A stretch of 10,089 nt of DNA from NCBI GenBank assembly GCA_033238645.1, contig BQXR01000018.1:1-10089 (forward strand), in the 5' to 3' direction. Origin of the DNA: Thiomicrorhabdus sp033238645. GTDB taxonomy: Bacteria > Pseudomonadota > Gammaproteobacteria > Thiomicrospirales > Thiomicrospiraceae. Under the pieces are notes generated by a model. That model was not told where the DNA came from and searched no databases. It was given only the letters and a program-made list of their open reading frames with translations. The position numbers and the translations under genes are program-made. This document shows positions 7,187-10,089 of this stretch, piece by piece. Position 1 is the first letter of the stretch. Every line of letters starts with the position of its first letter.

Positions 7187-7420
7187 CTATCGAACCATTG
7201 AGAAAACTTTCTTTACACCAATAATGAAAACCTTAACACCCAACATAATCGCAGCAATAGCAGCTAAAGCGGCTAAAACATCAGTGAACGTGACAGCAGC
7301 AGCGATAGTTGCCCATGGTTCAGCAAGCACAGCATGTGAAGATGTAGATAATGCTAGTAAACCTACCGCAGCACCTGTTTTTGAATAACCCGAACGAAAT
7401 AAAGCTTTTAAATTTTTCAT
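7187..7420 (-). CDS. Major coat protein pVIII precursor (77 aa)
   Basis: Thousands of copies would form the filament. Residues 1-30 are a signal peptide with a basic start (MKNLKALFRSGYSK), a hydrophobic core and SHA before the likely cut; a cut after VLA (33) is also possible. The mature part (44-47 aa) begins with an acidic residue (E34), has a long Ala/Ile membrane helix (TFTDVLAALAAIAAIMLGVKVFIIGV) and ends with KKVFSMVR, the basic end that contacts the DNA. Size and layout match pVIII of Ff and Pf phages. The ATG at 7420 is 12 bp from the previous gene's stop, with AGAGG overlapping that stop. A weak terminator follows. Confidence 0.92.
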   Translation of the reverse strand: MKNLKALFRSGYSKTGAAVGLLALSTSSHAVLAEPWATIAAAVTFTDVLAALAAIAAIMLGVKVFIIGVKKVFSMVR

Positions 7421-7432
7421 GAGAAATTACCT

Positions 7433-7681
7433 CTAATTAACGATCTTAAAAATTGCTTTTACACCAAACCCGAAAGCCAAAAAAGTTACATAAAGCATCA
7501 TCCCAGATGCAAAATACCCAACTATTAACTCTGGTGGAATTTGCGAAAGCGAAAAATTGGCTAACATAGAATCCAATGGAACTTGTGTCCAAACACCTCC
7601 TACACAAACAGGAGTACCAGCAGAGTCCGCAATATATGCACCATCCCCAACACATGAAACTAGCAACCCTAAATTAGCCAT
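7433..7681 (-). CDS. Small membrane protein with Cys-rich N-terminus, candidate minor coat protein (82 aa)
   Basis: The first gene of the structural block, immediately before pVIII. Residues 1-30 contain CVGDGAYIADSAGTPVCVGGVW, with two cysteines that may form a disulfide outside the membrane. SQIPPELIVGYFASG leads into a membrane segment (about 55-75, MMLYVTFLAFGFGVKAI), and it ends KIVN. There is no separate signal peptide. Small one-helix proteins before the major coat gene are common in inoviruses and are taken as pVII/pIX-like or second coat proteins. The ATG at 7681 has AAGGGG six bases upstream. I cannot link it to a named family by sequence. Confidence 0.7.
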   Translation of the reverse strand: MANLGLLVSCVGDGAYIADSAGTPVCVGGVWTQVPLDSMLANFSLSQIPPELIVGYFASGMMLYVTFLAFGFGVKAIFKIVN

Positions 7682-7967
7682 ATAAGCCCCTTCTTTTCGG
7701 TAACTAAAAATAAGAACTTGGGTATGCTCTCGCTTAAATCGTTTCTAAGCGGTTACCTAGAACACACCCAAGTTATTACTTTGTTAATTGGTTTCGTACT
7801 TCTTCTTTAAACTACTGTGTAAATGCCTAAATTGCGTGCTTTGCGGATTAGGGCGAAGTGATATAGCGGGTACTGTTAAAGCAGTAATCGGAGCAAATCC
7901 CTCTTTTGGGTCTAGCTGCGTAGTGTCTAACGCTTCGCTTATCTGGGGAGTGTCCCCAGCCCCCTTA
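7682..7967. other. Non-coding structured stretch between early and structural blocks
   Basis: These 286 bp hold no convincing gene. A 9-bp stem AACTTGGGT/ACCCAAGTT (7715-7723, 7766-7774) encloses a 6-bp stem CGCTTA/TAAGCG (7731-7736, 7746-7751). At the other side, CTGGGG/CCCCAG (7943-7948, 7954-7959) is a tight GC hairpin eight bases past the stop of the 67-aa gene, with no T-run behind it. TACTG/CAGTA lies between (near 7874-7889). The stretch is more GC-rich than its neighbours. It may hold a packaging signal, a replication origin or the terminator/promoter of the structural operon. A 65-codon TTG frame through it has no ribosome site and I do not call it. Confidence 0.5.
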
Positions 7968-8171
7968 TTACACTTCTTCAAATTTAATTAGCGTTAAGGC
8001 TAATTCACGTCTTAAGTATCGCTTTATAGCTGGTAAATCAGATTCAAAAAGTAAACGTTGTCTTTCTAATATCTGTAGAGAGACCCTTAATTCTTCTCTG
8101 TGATCCCTTAACCCTTCAAGCAAAACATGGGTCTGGACAGGCATTGTGTATTGATCTAGTGACGTACTCAT
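7968..8171 (-). CDS. Small helical protein of unknown function (67 aa)
   Basis: Not recognised. From the ATG at 8171 it reads MSTSLDQYTMPVQTHVLLEG and then a long charged helix-like run (LRDHREELRVSLQILERQR, later IKRYLRRELALTLIKFEEV), perhaps a coiled coil. No signal peptide or membrane segment. It has one of the four GGTGTTTCACATG leaders, with GAGGTG at correct spacing, which sets the start nine bases after the GTG that opens the frame. It sits between the ssDNA-binding protein and the structural block, and the shared leader suggests it belongs to the replication or regulatory set. Two stop codons in a row (TAATAA) end it. Confidence 0.6.
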   Translation of the reverse strand: MSTSLDQYTMPVQTHVLLEGLRDHREELRVSLQILERQRLLFESDLPAIKRYLRRELALTLIKFEEV

Positions 8172-8184
8172 GTGAAACACCTCT
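8169..8184 (-). promoter_or_regulatory. Translation start of the 67-aa gene with shared leader
   Basis: Minus strand AGAGGTGTTTCACATG; AGGTG is six bases before the ATG. The part GTGAAACACCT (8172-8182) has a perfect 11-bp inverse at 8224-8234, so in this copy the ribosome site could be folded away in the mRNA. Confidence 0.65.
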
Positions 8185-8295
8185 TATAAATTAGCTTATA
8201 GGGTGTGGCTGGATGTTCAGGACAGGTGTTTCACTTCTTCCCCCGAACGAGCCACACCTTATAAGCCAACTTTTTACGTTGGCTTTTGGTGGTTG
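8185..8295. other. Structured spacer with nested inverted repeats
   Basis: A 17-bp stem with a single G-T wobble (8194-8210 with 8250-8266) encloses a 39-base loop that contains AGGTGTTTCAC (8224-8234). That loop sequence is a perfect inverse of the start region of the 67-aa gene (8172-8182), so two alternative folds compete. A third hairpin, AAGCCAAC/GTTGGCTT (8263-8270, 8278-8285), overlaps the 17-bp stem by four bases. The layout is like a switch or a replication/packaging structure rather than a simple terminator. No ORF is seen. Confidence 0.55.
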
Positions 8296-8604
8296 CTAGT
8301 CGGTAAGACCGTTGACAGCTAATGTCAGCTTCTGATCTACGACCTTTTGAGCAAGAGATACATTCAATTGACACGGGAAAGACTTAGCAGCAGAGATTTT
8401 CTCTAGGATTTTTAGAGCTAATTCAGGATCTGGGTTACCGTGAATATCAACAATTGACATCTTGCCCGGCTTTACACCTACTAAATTAGGTTTGATTTCA
8501 GGATCACCAAGGGTATATAGGTTCGCCCAAGGCATTTGTTTTTTAGTTTGTTCATCATCGTATGTGCCATGTTGAGCATAAAGTACAGTTATTTGAGCTT
8601 TCAT
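8296..8604 (-). CDS. Probable ssDNA-binding protein, pV-like (102 aa)
   Basis: Would coat the displaced single strand, divert it from replication to packaging, and possibly repress translation of phage genes as pV does in Ff phages. The protein is soluble, begins MKAQITVLYAQHGTYDDEQ with a beta-strand pattern, continues WANLYTLGDPEI and ends QLNVSLAQKVVDQKLTLAVNGLTD, consistent with a small OB-like beta-barrel. Similarity to a named pV family is weak by eye; position between an HTH protein and the 67-aa gene in the early operon, and size, support the call. Its ATG overlaps the stop of the upstream gene (ATGA), with AGAGG ten bases before, indicating coupled translation. Confidence 0.6.
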   Translation of the reverse strand: MKAQITVLYAQHGTYDDEQTKKQMPWANLYTLGDPEIKPNLVGVKPGKMSIVDIHGNPDPELALKILEKISAAKSFPCQLNVSLAQKVVDQKLTLAVNGLTD

Positions 8605-8834
8605 GATTTGTTTTCCTCTGATTGTTTAATTGCTTTACGTAACTCTGTTTCTGATTGCGCCATTTCCAAACATTGGTGGGTTAATAGCGCTAGATTTACA
8701 ACAAATTTACGGGGTGATAGTTTTATTTCAGGTAAAACACCATCTTTAATTAGTCGGTCAATGCCGCTTTTATCAATTCCTGTTTGTCGGGAAAAGAGTT
8801 CTTTATCCATAATTGGGACAGTTAACTGGAGCAT
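8601..8834 (-). CDS. Small helix-turn-helix protein, possible excisionase or early regulator (77 aa)
   Basis: First gene of the leftward early operon, divergent from the XRE repressor. MDKELFSRQTGIDKSGIDRLIKDGVLPEIKL (from about residue 9) has the pattern of a MerR/excisionase-type winged helix: a first helix, a turn after TGI, a recognition helix, then a GxLP wing. The C-terminal 30 residues are helical and charged. In related phages a protein at this place acts as excisionase or anti-repressor (XisF in Pf phages); whether this one does so is inferred. The ATG at 8834 has AAGGTG six bases upstream and carries the shared leader; it overlaps the next gene by 4 bp. Confidence 0.65.
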   Translation of the reverse strand: MLQLTVPIMDKELFSRQTGIDKSGIDRLIKDGVLPEIKLSPRKFVVNLALLTHQCLEMAQSETELRKAIKQSEENKS

Positions 8835-8846
8835 ATGAAACACCTT
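8832..8846 (-). promoter_or_regulatory. Translation start of the HTH gene with shared leader
   Basis: Minus strand AAGGTGTTTCATATG; differs from the rep leader by one base (ATATG for ACATG). Shine-Dalgarno spacing is identical. It selects the ATG at 8834 over a GTG three codons upstream. Confidence 0.6.
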
Positions 8847-8867
8847 GTTTTATCGTTGATTTGCTAA

Positions 8868-8907
8868 ATTAGAGCCAATTAGCCATAATTAGAGCGAAAT
8901 AGCCGTA
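8868..8907. repeat. Two tandem 20-bp repeats upstream of the early operon
   Basis: Units 8868-8887 and 8888-8907 match at 17 of 20 positions (consensus ATTAGAGCNAANTAGCCNTA). A period of 20 bp puts both on nearly the same face of the helix. The core TAGAGCCAATTAG (8870-8882) recurs in inverse orientation at 2802-2814, upstream of rep. Probably operator sites for one of the two phage regulators, or iterons. Confidence 0.6.
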
Positions 8908-8925
8908 ATTAAAAACCCTATGTGG

Positions 8926-8991
8926 CTGAGTATTTATTACTTGAGTTAATCTTACTCAGTGTAGAATGCTAAGTCAAGTACATATTACTCA
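8926..8991. promoter_or_regulatory. Divergent control region with repeated TTACTCA half-sites
   Basis: CTGAGTA (8926-8932, mostly matching the inverse), TTGAGTTA (8941-8948, inverse with one change), TTACTCA (8952-8958) and TTACTCA (8985-8991) are spread over 66 bp between the early operon and the repressor gene. Pairs facing each other (8926-8932 with 8952-8958) make operator-like dyads. The XRE repressor encoded just downstream is the natural candidate to bind them. TTGAGT (8941) and TAGAAT (8962) could be its promoter, but the 15-bp spacing is short. Confidence 0.5.
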
Positions 8992-9005
8992 AAAGATGTA
9001 AAAAG

Positions 9006-9272
9006 ATGATAGACAACGAAAGAATTAAAGAATTAAGAAAATTTGATGGACTATCACAAGGAAAGTTTGCGGAGAAGTGCGGACTTAAAAGAGATCTGAT
9101 TAATAATATTGAAAACAACAAGCAAGTAGTACAAGTACCTATACTGAGAAAAATAGCAGAAGCTTATCCAGAATTTAGAAATTGGATTATGACAGGGGAT
9201 GAATACCCAGAATCAGGACTAATAAGCCCAATGACTAAGAAAACCTCTAAAGACATGAAGGTTGGTTCTTAG
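9006..9272 (+). CDS. XRE/Cro-CI-type phage repressor (88 aa)
   Basis: The only plus-strand gene, divergent from the early operon. Residues 6-50 are an XRE helix-turn-helix: ERIKELRKFDGLSQGKFAEK, then CGLKRDLINNIENNKQ with the recognition helix in KRDLINNIEN. The tail (EFRNWIMTGDEYPESGLISP) resembles other small phage repressors with a WxxTG motif; there is no peptidase domain, so it would not be cleaved like CI. It probably binds the half-sites upstream and silences the early genes, and may give immunity to superinfection, as RstR does for CTX phage. The ATG at 9006 has only a weak, A-rich ribosome site. It converges with the DUF2726 gene, 12 bp apart. Confidence 0.85.
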   Translation: MIDNERIKELRKFDGLSQGKFAEKCGLKRDLINNIENNKQVVQVPILRKIAEAYPEFRNWIMTGDEYPESGLISPMTKKTSKDMKVGS

Positions 9273-9284
9273 CCTATAAAATAG

Positions 9285-9839
9285 CTAATCGCTGGAAGGT
9301 GAAGTAATTACTTCAGCAATCAATTTAGAAATTTCTTCTTCTAAATATTCAGATTCAGCCTTTATCCAAAGCAGAGGCAATCCAGCAGATTTAAAAGCAT
9401 CGTCAACAAGATTATCTCTCCTAATACGCCTAGGCTCATCATGAGATGGGTCATTTAGTTCTATAGCACAAAGAACATTGTAATCATTATCAGTTAGAAC
9501 ATAATCAACATGCTTCTGACAGATCTGCGAAAACATCTTGTGCCAGTTACTACCCTTCTCCCACTTGTTAACATCAGGTTTTAACAAGTCTGAAATTCGG
9601 ACTTTTCCATACACATTAAACCGATTACCAGCAATAGACTCTAATACCTTTAAAAACTGAATCTCTGTAGGGGTAAATAAAAACCCAGTTGAAATATAAC
9701 GATAGTCTTTATTAGGTGTGTTTTCAGATAAGACAGATTTCCGCCCCTTTAACTTCTGAGAAACAACAGTCAGAAGAACAAGAATTACGATAATAAAAAC
9801 AAAGAAAGGCCAGAGACCAGAAATTAGACTAGAAAACAT
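9285..9839 (-). CDS. Membrane-anchored DUF2726 protein (nuclease-like fold, 184 aa)
   Basis: Residues 8-28 are a membrane helix (GLWPFFVFIIVILVLLTVV), followed by a basic stretch. From about 55 the DUF2726 pattern is clear: FTPTEIQFLKVLES, VYGKVRISDLL (K79), KHVDYVLTD (D112), AIELNDPSHDEPRRIRRD (E127) and AGLPLLWIKAESEY. This family is thought to have a PD-(D/E)xK restriction-endonuclease-like fold; D112, E127 and K79 are possible active-site residues. It has its own promoter, lies between repressor and attR, and is not a core inovirus gene, so it is likely cargo. A role in defence or superinfection exclusion is inference. Its ATG follows GGGTGTTTCT, a shorter form of the shared leader. Confidence 0.8.
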   Translation of the reverse strand: MFSSLISGLWPFFVFIIVILVLLTVVSQKLKGRKSVLSENTPNKDYRYISTGFLFTPTEIQFLKVLESIAGNRFNVYGKVRISDLLKPDVNKWEKGSNWHKMFSQICQKHVDYVLTDNDYNVLCAIELNDPSHDEPRRIRRDNLVDDAFKSAGLPLLWIKAESEYLEEEISKLIAEVITSPSSD

Positions 9840-9850
9840 AGAAACACCCT
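9837..9850 (-). promoter_or_regulatory. Translation start of the DUF2726 gene with variant shared leader
   Basis: Minus strand AGGGTGTTTCTATG. GGTGTTTC is kept, but the gap to ATG is one base shorter than in the other three copies. That a likely cargo gene shares it suggests it was brought under the same control. Confidence 0.5.
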
Positions 9851-9888
9851 TTAGATAATAACTTATACCTACCCTATAAGAATCTATG

Positions 9889-9917
9889 ATTATACGAATT
9901 TAAAAAGATTTTGTAAG
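9889..9917 (-). promoter_or_regulatory. Promoter of the DUF2726 gene
   Basis: Minus strand CTTACA (9912-9917), 17-bp spacer, TATAAT (9889-9894, perfect -10). Transcription would start near 9882, leaving about 43 bases of leader. It is back to back with the rightward promoter and shares its -35 area. Confidence 0.55.
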
Positions 9918-9938
9918 TTATTAAATACTCTATATAAT
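9911..9938 (+). promoter_or_regulatory. Rightward promoter aimed at attR
   Basis: TTGTAA (9911-9916), 16-bp spacer, TATAAT (9933-9938, perfect -10). No ORF with a start follows before the end of the window. In the prophage it would transcribe the attR tRNA fragment and host DNA beyond; in the circular phage it would run through attP to the terminator at 63-97. Confidence 0.5.
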
Positions 9939-9946
9939 GCGTTCGA

Positions 9947-9989
9947 CTTACTACAATTAGCTTTAAATAGGCATAATTGGGCTAGTAAG
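9947..9989. other. Hairpin with integrase arm-type motifs, at the start of a possible small RNA
   Basis: CTTACTACAATTA (9947-9959) pairs with TAATTG (9974-9979) and TAGTAAG (9983-9989), giving 13 bp with a GGC bulge and a 14-base loop. It begins about where the rightward promoter's transcript would start. TTACTACA (9948-9955) and its inverse are the same motif as at 127-157, so this may instead, or also, be the right-hand arm site of attP. The stretch 9840-10027 otherwise holds no gene. Confidence 0.45.
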
Positions 9990-10027
9990 GTGACGTAAAC
10001 ACGGTACTTGGAGCCTTATGCAACTGT

Positions 10028-10080
10028 TTTGTAATCAGTAGGTTGTTGGTTCAAGTCCAATTTTCGGCACCATATTCTAA
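10028..10080 (+). repeat. attR core: tRNA-Thr 3' fragment
   Basis: Identical to 8-60. CAACTG before it (10021-10026) also matches, but base 10027 is T where the tRNA has A, which breaks the anticodon stem, and nothing upstream looks like a D arm or GCCGAAA acceptor strand. So this is a fragment, not a gene. The following bases AAGCCCGTA may begin the host's original terminator. Confidence 0.88.
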
Positions 10081-10089
10081 AAGCCCGTA

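Larger units (their letters stand above)
8..10080. mobile_element. Integrated filamentous phage (inovirus-type prophage), apparently complete
   Basis: Two perfect 53-bp copies of a tRNA-Thr 3' end (8-60 and 10028-10080) bound a block that runs integrase, replication initiator, secretin, Zot ATPase, pVI, pIII, pVIII, ssDNA-binding protein and repressor, the gene set and order of filamentous phages. The spacing of the repeats gives a circular form of 10,020 bp. Nearly all genes are on one strand with short gaps or overlaps, as expected for a phage that packages one strand. No gene looks frameshifted, so the prophage may be active. The genome is larger than Ff-type phages (about 6.4 kb) because it adds an integrase, a repressor and a DUF2726 cargo gene. 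Family membership comes from gene content; the exact genus is not determined. Confidence 0.93.

Noticed and set aside
7446..7655. 69-codon frame inside the small membrane protein gene
   Set aside because: It is a different frame of the same strand, Cys/Trp-rich in a way typical of a shadow, and the 82-aa frame has the ribosome site.
7784..7981. 65-codon minus-strand frame
   Set aside because: It starts with TTG, has no Shine-Dalgarno sequence, overlaps the 67-aa gene's end and runs through GC hairpins; its protein has no recognisable pattern.
10021..10072. Second functional tRNA-Thr
   Set aside because: No D arm or acceptor 5' strand upstream, and T at 10027 breaks the anticodon stem; it is the att fragment.
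1..10089. CRISPR array, insertion sequence or toxin-antitoxin pair
   Set aside because: No regularly spaced repeats, no transposase other than the phage integrase, and no adjacent small gene pair with toxin-antitoxin features.

Overview
The window holds an apparently complete integrated filamentous phage (inovirus-type prophage) lying almost exactly between two copies of the 3' end of a tRNA-Thr(UGU) gene. The left copy (1-52) continues out of the window as the real tRNA. The right copy (from about 10021) has only the 3' part. A perfect 53-bp direct repeat (8-60 and 10028-10080) marks attL and attR, so the circular phage would be 10,020 bp. The DNA is AT-rich, the tRNA encodes its CCA end, and the gene set is typical of filamentous phages of Gammaproteobacteria. 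I cannot name the host genus from the sequence.

All genes except one lie on the minus strand. From left to right: a tyrosine integrase next to attL (143-1126); a small ribbon-helix-helix-like protein (1196-1378); a replication initiator of probable Rep_trans/RstA type (1424-2770); a structured intergenic region (2771-2910); a phage-encoded secretin, pIV (2911-4248); a Zot/pI assembly ATPase (4214-5311); pVI (5315-5560); a pIII-like adsorption protein (5562-7025, probable GTG start); a 26-codon membrane peptide (7018-7098); the major coat protein pVIII (7187-7420); another small membrane protein (7433-7681); a structured non-coding stretch (7682-7967); a 67-aa protein of unknown function; a second structured spacer (8172-8295); a probable ssDNA-binding protein; and a small HTH protein (8601-8834). 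The one plus-strand gene (9006-9272) is an XRE-type repressor divergent from the early genes. Converging on it is a membrane-anchored DUF2726 nuclease-fold protein (9285-9839), probably accessory cargo.

The parts fit one life cycle. The repressor and repeated sites in the divergent control region would hold lysogeny. The HTH, ssDNA-binding and Rep proteins would run rolling-circle replication and ssDNA accumulation. pVIII, the small membrane proteins, pIII and pVI form the virion. Zot and the phage's own secretin extrude it. The integrase, with repeated TTACTAC sites flanking the att core, handles integration.

The most interesting signals are regulatory. Four genes (rep, the 67-aa gene, the HTH gene and the DUF2726 gene) share nearly the same translation-start leader, GGTGTTTC followed by ATG, and one copy is part of an 11-bp inverted repeat. 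This looks like a shared translational operator, possibly for the phage ssDNA-binding protein. A 20-bp tandem repeat sits before the early operon, and its 13-bp core recurs inverted upstream of rep. A divergent promoter pair with overlapping -35 boxes near attR could drive a hairpin plus tRNA-fragment RNA that would end at the terminator the phage brings to attL.
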